From an uncultured Flavobacteriaceae bacterium (GTDB lineage: Bacteria; Bacteroidota; Bacteroidia; Flavobacteriales; Flavobacteriaceae), in contig CANNCM010000001.1 in NCBI GenBank assembly GCA_947503105.1, positions 496,001-560,000 of the forward strand: a stretch of DNA of 64,000 nt. Direction: 5' to 3'. The position numbers and the translations under genes are program-made. Positions 45,787 to 54,257 of the stretch are shown one piece after another. Under the pieces are notes generated by a model, which saw nothing but the letters and a program-made list of their open reading frames with translations, was not told where the DNA came from and did no database searches. How positions within the stretch are numbered: the first letter of the stretch is position 1; every line of letters starts with the position of its first letter.

Positions 45787-47015
45787 TGCACGATAAGACA
45801 AAATATTTAGCATTTATTTTCTTTACATTTTTGCTGTTCAGTCATTTTGGGGGTTATGCTCAAAGTAAAAGGCAATTACAGCTAGAAGAGCGTCGGCGTG
45901 AATTGCAACAAGAAATTAGACAAATCACAAACCTATTGTTTGCTGGAAAGCAAGAGAAAAAATCGGTTGTGAGTGTTGTTGAAGATTTGAATTATAAAAT
46001 TAGTGTTCGAAAAAATTTAATTCGCATCACAAATCAGCAGGCCAATTTGTTGACACGAGAGATCAATGCCAATCAAAGTGAGATTTCTAAACGGCGAGAC
46101 AAGTTGAAGATTTTGAAAGACGATTATGCCAACATGATTTTAAAATCATACAAAAACAGAACGAACCAAAGTAAGCTTATGTTTCTGTTGTCATCTTCCA
46201 ATTTTCAGCAAGCCTACAGACGATTACAATACATAAAACAATATGCAGATTATCAAAAGCAGCAGGCAGAAATTATTAAAGAAGAAACAGAAAAATTACA
46301 AGTATTAAATAAGGATTTATTGCGTCAAAAGAAGGATAAACAAATTCTTGTTGCTGAAAATAAATCGGCAAAAGCGGTTTTGGACAAAGAGCTAGAAGAT
46401 CAACAATCGCTTATCAACTCAATTCAGAAAAATTTATCAAAATTTTCGGCACAAATTAAAACCAAACAAAAGGAGTCGAACCAGCTAGATAGAGAAATAC
46501 AAAAGTTGATTCGAGAAGCCATTGCTGCCTCTAATAAAAAAGCGGGGAAGTCTGTAAAATCTGCTACATTTTCTTTGACTCCAGAACAGAAACTTCTAGC
46601 TGCAAACTTTACATCAAACAAAGGAAAATTGCCTTGGCCAGTGGCCAAAGGCGTAGTGAAATTGCGGTTTGGCACGAATCCATCACCCATAGATCCAACC
46701 ATTAAAATAAAAAGTAATGGTGTGCGTATTGCAACAAACAAAGGCGAGCAAGTTCGTGCTGTTTTTGAGGGAACTGTACAAGGAATAATGACCCCAAAAA
46801 ACGGTAATAATGCCGTTATGATTCGTCATGGAAATTATATCACAGTGTATAAAAATTTATCGAAATTCTATGTCAATAAAGGCGATAAAGTCAGTACAAA
46901 ACAAGTGATTGGCGAGGTGATTACAAGCAAGGCCTCAGGGGAAACCATTTTAAGTTTTGGGATCTATAAAGACAGTTCTATTCAGAACCCATCGCACTGG
47001 ATTTATAAACTCTAG
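45786..47015 (+). CDS. EnvC-like murein hydrolase activator
   Basis: Periplasmic coiled-coil protein with a C-terminal LytM domain that activates division amidases in E. coli. The 409-residue product has a signal peptide (about residues 1-25), a long coiled coil (about 28-245, rich in Lys/Glu/Gln), and a LytM domain (about 290-405). The zinc ligands seem lost: where active enzymes have HxxxD the sequence reads INSNGVRI-like KSNGVRIATN, and the HxH site reads LSFGIYK. This is as in E. coli EnvC, so it is probably an activator, not a peptidase. It ends 4 bases from the convergent thioesterase gene. Confidence 0.88.
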   Translation: MHDKTKYLAFIFFTFLLFSHFGGYAQSKRQLQLEERRRELQQEIRQITNLLFAGKQEKKSVVSVVEDLNYKISVRKNLIRITNQQANLLTREINANQSEISKRRDKLKILKDDYANMILKSYKNRTNQSKLMFLLSSSNFQQAYRRLQYIKQYADYQKQQAEIIKEETEKLQVLNKDLLRQKKDKQILVAENKSAKAVLDKELEDQQSLINSIQKNLSKFSAQIKTKQKESNQLDREIQKLIREAIAASNKKAGKSVKSATFSLTPEQKLLAANFTSNKGKLPWPVAKGVVKLRFGTNPSPIDPTIKIKSNGVRIATNKGEQVRAVFEGTVQGIMTPKNGNNAVMIRHGNYITVYKNLSKFYVNKGDKVSTKQVIGEVITSKASGETILSFGIYKDSSIQNPSHWIYKL

Positions 47016-47019
47016 CGCA

Positions 47020-47535
47020 CTATTTTTTTTTAAAAAGAGCTTTGAGTTCGCTGGCATCACTGGCATTCATTTTCCCTGCCAATACTAAGCTCAACTGACG
47101 CCGTCTAAGTGCACCATCAAAACGCTGTTTCTCTTGTGAACTCTCTGGGATAAGTTCTGGAATTTGTACTGGTTTGCCATTTTCATCAACGGCTACAAAT
47201 GTAAAAATTGCTTCATTGGCTTTTTTTGGAGCATTAAAATTATTGTCAGTGTACCACACATCTAAATATACCTCCATAGAACTTTTGAATGCTCGGGAGA
47301 CTTTTGCTTCTATAGTGACAATACTCCCTAGTGGTATGGCGTGATTAAATGCCACATGATTTACTGAAGCTGTTACGACAATACGTTCGGAATGGCGTTG
47401 TGCTGTAATGCTTGCTGCTCGATCCATACGCGCCAATAGCTCGCCTCCAAAAAGGGTGTGAATGGCGTTGGTTTCGCTTGGCAAAACCAAATCGGTAACT
47501 ATAGTTTTTGAATCTGATGGATGTTTTGTATTCAT
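47020..47535 (-). CDS. Acyl-CoA thioesterase, hotdog fold
   Basis: Predicted to hydrolyse acyl-CoA esters in the cytoplasm. The 171-residue product has the hotdog motif NAIHTLFGGELLARMDRAAS followed by VTASVNHVAFNHAIPLGSIV and VYLDVWYTD. This is the arrangement of YciA/BFIT-like thioesterases with the catalytic Asp in ARMD. A longer frame reaches 47565 but overlaps a -7 box, so the ATG at 47535 is chosen. Confidence 0.9.
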   Translation of the reverse strand: MNTKHPSDSKTIVTDLVLPSETNAIHTLFGGELLARMDRAASITAQRHSERIVVTASVNHVAFNHAIPLGSIVTIEAKVSRAFKSSMEVYLDVWYTDNNFNAPKKANEAIFTFVAVDENGKPVQIPELIPESSQEKQRFDGALRRRQLSLVLAGKMNASDASELKALFKKK

Positions 47536-47554
47536 TATAATTAATTCTATTTGG

Positions 47555-47562
47555 CAAAGGTA
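47555..47562 (-). promoter_or_regulatory. Candidate -7 box (TACCTTTG) for the thioesterase gene
   Basis: Minus strand TACCTTTG, 19 bases upstream of the start at 47535. It decides between the short and the long start. Confidence 0.5.
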
Positions 47563-47588
47563 CAATTATTAGCTTTTACTTTTTTTAT

Positions 47589-47747
47589 TCATTTTTTCTT
47601 TTGCTTTAAGATCATAATGATACATAAACAACACCCAAATAATAAGATTCCAATGCTTTTTAATTTCAAATTGTTATTGTAAAAGTACATACATAAGTAG
47701 AGTGTTAATGAAAGGGTGATCATTAACTTTACCAATAGTGTTTTCAT
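47589..47747 (-). CDS. Small two-helix membrane protein (possible gene)
   Basis: The 52-residue product, from the ATG at 47747, has two hydrophobic segments (VKLMITLSLTLYLCMYFY and IGILLFGCCLCIIMIL) and a basic end (KQKKK). No family recognised. A TACTTTTG box lies 29 bases upstream of the start, which is the main argument that it is real. The longer frame to 47792 would contain that box. It could also be a chance frame in A/T-rich DNA. Confidence 0.4.
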   Translation of the reverse strand: MKTLLVKLMITLSLTLYLCMYFYNNNLKLKSIGILLFGCCLCIIMILKQKKK

Positions 47748-47776
47748 GTTGCGGTTGTAGATTTGAGGGTTAAAAT

Positions 47777-47784
47777 CAAAAGTA
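47777..47784 (-). promoter_or_regulatory. Possible -7 box (TACTTTTG) for the small membrane protein
   Basis: Minus strand TACTTTTG fits TAnnTTTG, with no -33 TTG at the normal distance. The stretch from here to 47905 shows no further gene. Confidence 0.3.
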
Positions 47785-47905
47785 ATATCCAAAAATTAGT
47801 TGAAAAACTTCAAAGAAATGCACAAAAAATGCTCTACATTACATAGTATGCACTGATAATCATAAGATTAAGAAACGTATTTAAAATACTATAAAATGAA
47901 AGATT

Positions 47906-48844
47906 TTAAGGCAATGCCTTAATGAGCAACCAGGCTGAGGAATCTTGTGTTCGCTTGATTTTGTAGAGCGCACGTTGGGCGTCTTGTCGAGATTGGTAGC
48001 TATCGTATACAACTTGATGTAATCCATAGCGGTTTTGACCAATTTTTCGAGCATTGTATCCAAGGCGTTTCAGTTGACGTAACTTTCGGTCGCAGTTGGC
48101 CTCTATTCTAAAAGCACCTGCTACAATATGAAAATTTCCAGCAGATTTATTAACGTCTAAAGTGATGGTTGGTAAAGGCGAACTCACAACAAAAGTAGCT
48201 TCTTGAATTTTGGTGTCTAAAGCATTATTTGCTTCTTCTTGAGCCAAAATATTTTGCTGTTCGATGTGTTGCATATAGGCATTAGATCCAAAAAAACCAC
48301 CAAGGCCAAGCATAACAACGGCCACAGCGGCGTATTTAAAAACAGATTGTGTATTTCGTTTTCTAGTAGATAATACAATCGGAATTTTATTTTCAATATC
48401 TTCAACGACTTTTAGGTGTGTATCTCTGGAAATTGCTGGAGATACAAATTGTGAAAGTCCGAAAGCTTCGGTCAAATAGTTTAAGCGATAAGACGGCTCG
48501 AAGAGTAATTGTCCATCTTTAGTATTTTGCAATTCGCCAATATTTTGCAATTCAACAGTTTCTTTATTCTCCAAACGTTGTTTAAGTGTTGCCACTTGTT
48601 TTGCAATTTTTGATAGTGCATTTTCATAAGAAATATCTTCAATTTCTGAAATATGATTTGCAAGAACCCCATCATTGGATTGCAACTGTGCATTGAAAGA
48701 CAAGCGTTTTTTTGGAGGGTAAAACGAATTTGTATTTTCATGAACTTCAGCAGAGATTTTATGCGCCAAAAATGCGCCAAAATCTGGTACCACCACACAG
48801 TCATAGCGGTAAAGAAGATTGCTTATGTAATAACTCAATTGCAT
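47906..48844 (-). CDS. HU-CCDC81 and SPOR domain-containing protein
   Basis: Inner-membrane protein with a peptidoglycan-binding SPOR domain, common in Bacteroidota. In the 312-residue product, residues 1-135 form the paired HU-CCDC81 domains (LSYYISNLLYRYDCVVVPDFGAFLA, ELQNIGELQNTKDGQLLFEP). One membrane helix lies at about 168-187, and the SPOR domain at about 235-310 (NFHIVAGAFRIEANCDRKLRQL). The N-terminal half is cytoplasmic. It may link DNA or a cytoplasmic partner with septal murein; that is inference. A TACATTTG box ends 5 bases before the start codon. Confidence 0.9.
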   Translation of the reverse strand: MQLSYYISNLLYRYDCVVVPDFGAFLAHKISAEVHENTNSFYPPKKRLSFNAQLQSNDGVLANHISEIEDISYENALSKIAKQVATLKQRLENKETVELQNIGELQNTKDGQLLFEPSYRLNYLTEAFGLSQFVSPAISRDTHLKVVEDIENKIPIVLSTRKRNTQSVFKYAAVAVVMLGLGGFFGSNAYMQHIEQQNILAQEEANNALDTKIQEATFVVSSPLPTITLDVNKSAGNFHIVAGAFRIEANCDRKLRQLKRLGYNARKIGQNRYGLHQVVYDSYQSRQDAQRALYKIKRTQDSSAWLLIKALP

Positions 48845-48849
48845 AAACT

Positions 48850-48857
48850 CAAATGTA
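48850..48857 (-). promoter_or_regulatory. Candidate -7 box (TACATTTG) for the SPOR protein gene
   Basis: Minus strand TACATTTG with only 5 bases between its end and the ATG at 48844, the same geometry as at 3205 and 5610. This predicts a leaderless transcript. Confidence 0.5.
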
Positions 48858-48914
48858 TAAATTTTTTTTGAATTTCCCAGAGTCCAAAAGAAGAAGTTTC
48901 TTATCTAGTTTTTA

Positions 48915-48922
48915 TATATTTA
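48915..48922 (+). promoter_or_regulatory. Possible -7 box (TATATTTA) for dprA
   Basis: Near-consensus element 18 bases before the dprA ATG. The last base is A rather than G. Confidence 0.3.
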
Positions 48923-48940
48923 CATGCAAATATCCCCCAA

Positions 48941-50041
48941 ATGAAACCTACAGAATTACACTTTGCGTTGGCTTTGCAAGCTGTTCCAAGTATTGGTGAT
49001 ATAACCGCCAAAAAACTTATTCAGCACTGTGGCAGTCCAGAAGCGGTATTTAAATCCTCAAAACAAGCACTTCAATCTATAGACGGGATTGGCACTGTAA
49101 TTATCAATGCTTTGTATCGCTCCGAGACGATGAACTTGGCAGAAAAAGAACTAGAATTTATTCAAAAAAATGATATTCAAGCATTTTATTTTAATGATGA
49201 CAATTATCCATACCGCCTAAAGCATTGTATTGATGGCCCCATTGTTTTATTTCAAAAAGGCAATATCAAATGGGAGGGCTCGCCAGTCATCAGTATTGTA
49301 GGGACTCGAAAACTTACATCTTATGGCAAAAAGCAGTGCGAGAATTTAATTAAGGAGCTTTCTGTATTTAATCCTATAGTAGTTTCGGGTTTTGCCTATG
49401 GTGCAGATATTACGGCTCACAAAGCGGCAATAGAGTTTAATTTGCAAACGGTTGGTTGTATGGCACAAGGGCTTCAGAAGACGTATCCTGCTGTGCATAA
49501 AAAATACCGTAAAGAGGTGGAGTCAAATGGCGGATTTGTCACAGATTTTTGGAGCACGGCCAAGTTTGATCCTTCAAATTTTATTCGGCGAAATAGACTA
49601 ATTGCAGGCCTAAGTGAAGCGACTATTGTAATTGAATCAGGAGCAAAAGGAGGTAGTTTGGCAACGGCCTATTTTGCTTTGGATTATAACCGCGAAGTAT
49701 TTGCCATTCCCGGACGCACAAATGATATTCAAAGCATGGGATGCAATACCTTAATTAAAACTAAAAATGCTCATTTGCTTTCTGTGCCAGCCGATGTACC
49801 CTATATTCTCAACTGGGATGTAGAGCTACAACCCAAACCCATTCAAAAAGCACTTTTTATTGATTTAGATTCAGATGAAAAAATAGTTTATGATTTTTTA
49901 CAAAAACAAGGCAGAACCCTCTTAGATTTGATCGCATTAAACTGTAAAATGCCGACTTCCAAGGTGGCGTATGTGCTTTTAAATTTAGAGCTTAAAGGTG
50001 TAGTTCGTCCTTTGCCAGGAAAGGAATTCGAATTGATTTAG
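48941..50041 (+). CDS. dprA: DNA-processing protein DprA
   Basis: Binds incoming single-stranded DNA and loads RecA during natural transformation. The 366-residue protein has an N-terminal helix-hairpin-helix part (LQAVPSIGDITAKKLI, IDGIGTVII), and the Rossmann domain with ISIVGTRKLTSYGKKQ and VVSGFAYGADITAHKAA. FIRRNRLIAGLSEATIVIES and a C-terminal winged helix with LALNCKMPTSKVAYVLLNLELKG-type features follow. Its stop overlaps the trpS stop by 4 bases. recA lies 1.8 kb downstream on the other strand. Confidence 0.95.
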   Translation: MKPTELHFALALQAVPSIGDITAKKLIQHCGSPEAVFKSSKQALQSIDGIGTVIINALYRSETMNLAEKELEFIQKNDIQAFYFNDDNYPYRLKHCIDGPIVLFQKGNIKWEGSPVISIVGTRKLTSYGKKQCENLIKELSVFNPIVVSGFAYGADITAHKAAIEFNLQTVGCMAQGLQKTYPAVHKKYRKEVESNGGFVTDFWSTAKFDPSNFIRRNRLIAGLSEATIVIESGAKGGSLATAYFALDYNREVFAIPGRTNDIQSMGCNTLIKTKNAHLLSVPADVPYILNWDVELQPKPIQKALFIDLDSDEKIVYDFLQKQGRTLLDLIALNCKMPTSKVAYVLLNLELKGVVRPLPGKEFELI

Positions 50042-51006
50042 TACCCTAATTTTTCACGAACACGAGCCAAAACAGTAGTGGCAACTGCACGTGCTTTTTG
50101 AGCTCCAAGAGCCAAGGCTTTTTCTACATCTTCGGGGTGAGTCATATAGTGATTGTAGCGTTTGCGCTCTTCTGAAAAGGTGTCACAAATCAATTCAAAT
50201 AAAGCTTGTTTGGCATGACCGTAACCATAATTTCCAGCTTCATAATTTGATTTCATACTTTGTGTGTTTTCCTCTGATGCAAGAAGAGAGTAAATGGCAA
50301 AACAGTTGCAAGTTTTCCAGTCTTTAGGCGCTTCTAGTGGTGTACTATCTGTTTGAATTGACATGATTTGTTTGCGCAAAGCTTTATCATTTTGAAAAAT
50401 ATCGATGACATTATTTTTGCTTTTACTCATTTTTTGCCCATCTGCTCCAGGAATAAGTTTGGTCTGTTCTTGAATTTTAGCTTCTGGCAAAACAAAAGTG
50501 TCACCCATTTTGGCATGAAATCTCGAAGCCACATCTCTGGTCATTTCAATGTGCTGCAATTGATCTTTCCCAACCGGGATGATATTGGCATCATACAACA
50601 AAATATCTGCTGCCATAAGCATAGGATAGGTAAATAATCCTCCATTAACGTCTTCTAACCGGCTGGCTTTATCCTTAAAACTGTGCGCCAACTCTAATCT
50701 AGAAAAAGGGAAGAAACAGCTTAGGTACCATGCAAGTTCTGTGGCCTGAGGAACATCACTTTGTTTGTAAAAAACAGTTTTTTCGATATTTAATCCAAAC
50801 GCAAGCCAAGTCGCCGCAGTAGAGAGAGTGTTTTGACGCAGAATTTCGGCGTTTTTAATTTGTGTTAATGAATGTAAATCGGCAATAAATAAAAATGAAT
50901 CATTCTCACTTTCATTACTCATTTCGATTGCAGGTAATATTGCGCCTAAAATATTTCCCAAATGTGGTGTTCCTGTACTTTGTACACCTGTTAAAATTCT
51001 GGCCAT
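50038..51006 (-). CDS. trpS: Tryptophan--tRNA ligase
   Basis: Charges tRNA-Trp. The class-I synthetase signature is TPHLGNILG (HIGH equivalent, residues 13-21) and the second is KMSKSKN. FLFIADLHSLTQ and AADILLYDANIIPVGKDQLQH are also typical. The protein is 322 residues with the ATG at 51006. The longer frame from 51036 runs into the promoter box and lacks homology. Confidence 0.97.
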   Translation of the reverse strand: MARILTGVQSTGTPHLGNILGAILPAIEMSNESENDSFLFIADLHSLTQIKNAEILRQNTLSTAATWLAFGLNIEKTVFYKQSDVPQATELAWYLSCFFPFSRLELAHSFKDKASRLEDVNGGLFTYPMLMAADILLYDANIIPVGKDQLQHIEMTRDVASRFHAKMGDTFVLPEAKIQEQTKLIPGADGQKMSKSKNNVIDIFQNDKALRKQIMSIQTDSTPLEAPKDWKTCNCFAIYSLLASEENTQSMKSNYEAGNYGYGHAKQALFELICDTFSEERKRYNHYMTHPEDVEKALALGAQKARAVATTVLARVREKLGY

Positions 51007-51033
51007 GTGGCTGTAGTTTCTTTGATTTCTATA

Positions 51034-51064
51034 CAAAGGTACTTTTTTTGAGCAAAAGGCTCAA
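51034..51064 (-). promoter_or_regulatory. Candidate trpS promoter (TTG-N20-TACCTTTG)
   Basis: On the minus strand a TTG (plus-strand CAA at 51062-51064) lies 20 bases before TACCTTTG (51034-51041), an excellent match to the Flavobacterium consensus. The box ends 27 bases before the trpS start. Confidence 0.65.
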
Positions 51065-51081
51065 TATTTTTAGTAGTTTTG
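51048..51081 (+). promoter_or_regulatory. Candidate plsC-like promoter (TTG-N23-TAGTTTTG)
   Basis: TTG at 51048-51050 and TAGTTTTG at 51074-51081 are 23 bases apart. The box ends 6 bases before the ATG at 51088, so the mRNA would be nearly leaderless. The element interleaves with the divergent trpS promoter. Confidence 0.6.
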
Positions 51082-51087
51082 ATATCG

Positions 51088-51822
51088 ATGAAGCTGATAC
51101 AATACCCACTTTGGATATTCTATAGAGTTTGGTTCTATGTTTTAGTAGGGTTAACCATTGTTATTTTATTTCCTTTATTGCTCGTTTCAATTTTAAAATC
51201 TTCTTGGTACCCTTTCTTCTTTAAATTAGCGCGAATTTGGGCAAAGTGTATTCTGATAGGAATGGGGTTTTATTGGCGTGTAAAATGGACACAGAAACTT
51301 GAAAAAGGACAGAGCTATATTTTTGTAGCCAATCATACTTCGATGACCGATATTATGTTGATGCTCGTCATTGTAAAAGATCATCCCTTTGTGTTTGTTG
51401 GAAAAAAAGAACTGGCACGTATTCCTCTATTTGGCTTTTTCTACAAACGCACTTGTATTTTAGTTGATCGGAGCAACGCCAAAAGCAGGCAAGCTGTTTT
51501 CAAAAGTGCACAAAAGCGTATAGAAAATGGGCTTAGCATTTGTATTTTTCCAGAGGGTGGGGTGCCCGATGAATCGGTGACCTTAGACCGCTTTAAAATG
51601 GGCGCATTTCGGTTGGCTTTAGACCATCAATTGCCTTTGGTTCCGATTTCTTTTCTTGATAATAAGAAACGATTGTCGTACACTTTTTTTAGTGGAAGTC
51701 CTGGAAAAATGAGAGCTGTTGGGCATTCCTTTTTTAACCCTGAAAATTATCAAAAGGAAAGCATAAAAAAAATGAGCAATGAAGTTTATAACCTATTGCT
51801 CAATTCTTTAGAAAGAAGTTAG
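51088..51822 (+). CDS. 1-acyl-sn-glycerol-3-phosphate acyltransferase (PlsC-like)
   Basis: Makes phosphatidic acid by acylating lysophosphatidic acid at the inner membrane. The 244-residue protein has an N-terminal hydrophobic region (VWFYVLVGLTIVILFPLLLVS-like, about residues 10-35), the acyltransferase motif NHTSMTDIM (H-x4-D), and FVGKKELARIPLFG. IFPEGGVPDES and LPLVPISF complete the family set. The ATG at 51088 is preferred to the TTG at 51079, which is part of the -7 box. Confidence 0.93.
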   Translation: MKLIQYPLWIFYRVWFYVLVGLTIVILFPLLLVSILKSSWYPFFFKLARIWAKCILIGMGFYWRVKWTQKLEKGQSYIFVANHTSMTDIMLMLVIVKDHPFVFVGKKELARIPLFGFFYKRTCILVDRSNAKSRQAVFKSAQKRIENGLSICIFPEGGVPDESVTLDRFKMGAFRLALDHQLPLVPISFLDNKKRLSYTFFSGSPGKMRAVGHSFFNPENYQKESIKKMSNEVYNLLLNSLERS

Positions 51823-51842
51823 AGTAAATAATAATTCAGCCC

Positions 51843-52850
51843 TTACTCGGATTCTCCTTTTATAGCCGTTTTGATTTTTTCCTCTAACTCATCCATAAGG
51901 TCTGGATTGTCTTTAATCATTTGCTTTACAGCATCGCGACCTTGACCAAGTTTCGTTTCGTCATAACTAAACCAAGAACCACTTTTCTTTACAATATCAA
52001 AATCTACAGCAAGATCTAGTACTTCTCCTACTTTGGACACCCCTTCACCGTACATGATGTCAAATTCTGCAAGTTTGAATGGAGGCGCAACTTTATTTTT
52101 GACAACTTTCACACGAGTTTTGTTCCCTCGAACAGTTCCGTCACTATCTTTAATTTGTGTAGATCGTCTGATATCCAGTCGGATAGAGGCATAAAATTTT
52201 AGAGCATTTCCACCCGTTGTTGTTTCAGGATTTCCAAACATGACCCCAATTTTTTCACGCAACTGATTAATGAAAATCATGGTACAATTCGTTTTACTGA
52301 TAGATCCCGTAAGTTTTCTGAGTGCTTGAGACATTAATCGCGCATGAAGGCCCATTTTTGAGTCTCCCATTTCACCTTCTATTTCACTTTTTGGTGTAAG
52401 TGCTGCCACAGAGTCAATAACAATCATGTCTATAGCGCCAGAACGAACAAGGTTGTCGGCAATTTCAAGAGCTTGCTCTCCATTGTCTGGCTGAGAGATG
52501 ATGAGGTTGTCAATATCGACACCCAAATTTTGAGCATAAAAACGATCAAAAGCATGTTCTGCATCAATGAAGGCTGCAATGCCGCCCGCTTTTTGAGCTT
52601 CAGCAATAGCATGAAGTGTCAGCGTCGTTTTTCCAGAAGATTCTGGACCATAAATTTCTACAACACGACCTTTTGGATAGCCCCCTACACCCAATGCAAG
52701 ATCTAATCCAAGAGAGCCCGAAGAAATCACATCTACATCGATGACTGGTGCATCACTCATTTTCATTACAGTGCCTTTCCCATAGGCTTTATCTAATTTG
52801 TCAAGCGTTAATTTTAAGGCTTTGAGTTTTGCTTCTTTTTCGTTGCTCAT
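51843..52850 (-). CDS. recA: Recombinase RecA
   Basis: Strand-exchange ATPase of homologous recombination. The 335-residue protein shows the P-loop [13 protein letters not shown] (about residues 66-78), FIDAEHAFD, and [22 protein letters not shown]. The L2 region [30 protein letters not shown] and a short acidic C-terminus follow. No LexA-type box was recognised upstream. The 211-base gap to trhO carries an inverted repeat. Confidence 0.98.
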   Translation of the reverse strand: MSNEKEAKLKALKLTLDKLDKAYGKGTVMKMSDAPVIDVDVISSGSLGLDLALGVGGYPKGRVVEIYGPESSGKTTLTLHAIAEAQKAGGIAAFIDAEHAFDRFYAQNLGVDIDNLIISQPDNGEQALEIADNLVRSGAIDMIVIDSVAALTPKSEIEGEMGDSKMGLHARLMSQALRKLTGSISKTNCTMIFINQLREKIGVMFGNPETTTGGNALKFYASIRLDIRRSTQIKDSDGTVRGNKTRVKVVKNKVAPPFKLAEFDIMYGEGVSKVGEVLDLAVDFDIVKKSGSWFSYDETKLGQGRDAVKQMIKDNPDLMDELEEKIKTAIKGESE

Positions 52851-52946
52851 CTTATAAATTTTTTAGGTTTGATATAGTCCTGCTAAAATACTATTTCTTT
52901 ATAAAATCAACAGTAATAAAAAATGCTTTTTGTACAATTTTAACGT

Positions 52947-52984
52947 TCATCGGATTATTTTTTTTAAATCAACTGTGCCGATGA
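52947..52984. repeat. 7-bp inverted repeat in the recA-trhO intergenic region
   Basis: TCATCGG (52947-52953) and CCGATGA (52978-52984) are complementary across 24 bases, between the divergent recA and trhO genes. It could be a hairpin or an operator, but the arms are short. Confidence 0.25.
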
Positions 52985-53017
52985 GATTGATTGATCATTT
53001 CAAATCATAAAAAATAG

Positions 53018-53025
53018 TACATTTG
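53018..53025 (+). promoter_or_regulatory. Candidate -7 box (TACATTTG) for trhO
   Basis: Perfect TAnnTTTG match 36 bases before the ATG at 53062. A TTG at 52991-52993 is 24 bases upstream, one base beyond the usual range. Confidence 0.45.
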
Positions 53026-53061
53026 TAGCTCAAACATTCATGAACTTAAAACAAGTATAGC

Positions 53062-54156
53062 ATGCAACTGTACAACAACTTAAGCAATAATGAAAGAGCA
53101 GAACTTATAAAAAAAGCGGGCAAAGACCGCCTAACAATCTCTTTCTACAAGTATGCCAAAATAGGCAACCCTGAACTTCTCAGAAACCATTTATTTTTGT
53201 TCTGGAATGGAATTGATGTCCTTGGACGAATTTATGTCGCTCACGAAGGAATTAATGCACAATTATCTGTACCAGCCGAAAACTTTGGAGTTTTTAAAAC
53301 GCATTTGGATACCATTTCATTTCTAAAAAATGTCCGTCTTAATATTGCCATTGAGCAAGACATGTATTCGTTTTTGAAACTCAAAGTAAAAGTGCGAGAC
53401 AAAATTGTGGCAGACGGGCTTAATGACGACACTTTTGATGTTACAGACATTGGAACCCATGTTGATGCGGTCAAATTTAATGCACTCATTGAAGACGAAA
53501 CTACGGTTTTGGTCGATATGAGAAATCATTATGAAAGTGAAATTGGCCACTTCAAAAATGCAGTCACCCCCGATGTTGATACCTTTAGAGATTCTTTAGA
53601 TTTGATAGAGGATCAGCTCAAAGAACACAAAGAAGACAAAAAGCTTGTCATGTACTGCACAGGAGGAATTCGTTGTGAAAAAGCAAGTGCTTATTACAAG
53701 CATAAAGGATTCAAAAATGTTTATCAGCTGGAGGGAGGAATTATTAATTACGCCCGACAAGTAAACGCATTAGGTTTAGAAAATAAGTTTTTGGGCAAAA
53801 ACTTTGTTTTTGATCAAAGGCGTGCCGAAAAAATATCTGATGAAATTATTGCACAATGTCATCAATGTGGCGTCCCTGCCGATATTCATGTGAATTGTGC
53901 CAATGAAGCCTGTCATTTACTTTTTATTCAGTGTGATTCATGCAAAGAAACTATGGAACACTGTTGTTCCACACAATGTATGGAAATCCATCGTTTGCCT
54001 TACGAAGAGCAAAAAGCACTACGAAAAGGGCAAGGCAACAGCAACGATATTTTTAAAAAAGGAAGAGCAGACCATTTGCCCTATAAAAAAGACCTTAGAA
54101 ATATTTTTGAAACACTCAAAAAGACCTCAAAACCTCATGCAGATTCATCTTTGTAA
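53062..54156 (+). CDS. trhO: tRNA uridine(34) hydroxylase (TrhO, rhodanese family)
   Basis: Oxygen-dependent 5-hydroxylation of wobble uridine in tRNAs. The 364-residue product has an N-terminal acylphosphatase-like domain (RIYVAHEGINAQLSVP), a rhodanese domain with the active site YCTGGIRCEKASA (catalytic Cys at about residue 199), and YQLEGGIINYARQ. A C-terminal cysteine-rich region (CHQCGVPADIHVNC, CDSCKETMEHCCS) is characteristic of the YceA/TrhO family. Length agrees with E. coli YceA. Confidence 0.94.
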   Translation: MQLYNNLSNNERAELIKKAGKDRLTISFYKYAKIGNPELLRNHLFLFWNGIDVLGRIYVAHEGINAQLSVPAENFGVFKTHLDTISFLKNVRLNIAIEQDMYSFLKLKVKVRDKIVADGLNDDTFDVTDIGTHVDAVKFNALIEDETTVLVDMRNHYESEIGHFKNAVTPDVDTFRDSLDLIEDQLKEHKEDKKLVMYCTGGIRCEKASAYYKHKGFKNVYQLEGGIINYARQVNALGLENKFLGKNFVFDQRRAEKISDEIIAQCHQCGVPADIHVNCANEACHLLFIQCDSCKETMEHCCSTQCMEIHRLPYEEQKALRKGQGNSNDIFKKGRADHLPYKKDLRNIFETLKKTSKPHADSSL

Positions 54157-54187
54157 AAACCAATTTTTTTTAAGTTCTTAAATACGC

Positions 54188-54195
54188 TATATTTA
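54188..54195 (+). promoter_or_regulatory. Possible -7 box (TATATTTA) for the ricT-like gene
   Basis: Near-consensus element 62 bases before the ATG at 54258. The predicted leader contains a small hairpin at 54221-54241 (GGC and TGTG pairing with CACA and GCC around TACTA). Confidence 0.3.
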
Positions 54196-54257
54196 CCTAT
54201 AAAAATTAGTTACAAATAACGGCCTGTGTACTACACAAGCCAATTCAAGATAAATGT

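Noticed and set aside
48481..48804. Minus-strand alternative frame within the SPOR protein gene
   Set aside because: Shadow frame; the overlapping protein has recognisable domains.
51007..51036. Longer N-terminus of trpS
   Set aside because: It overlaps a strong promoter box and lacks synthetase similarity.
52851..53061. LexA/SOS box upstream of recA
   Set aside because: No recognisable SOS operator; only a short inverted repeat, which is too weak to assign.
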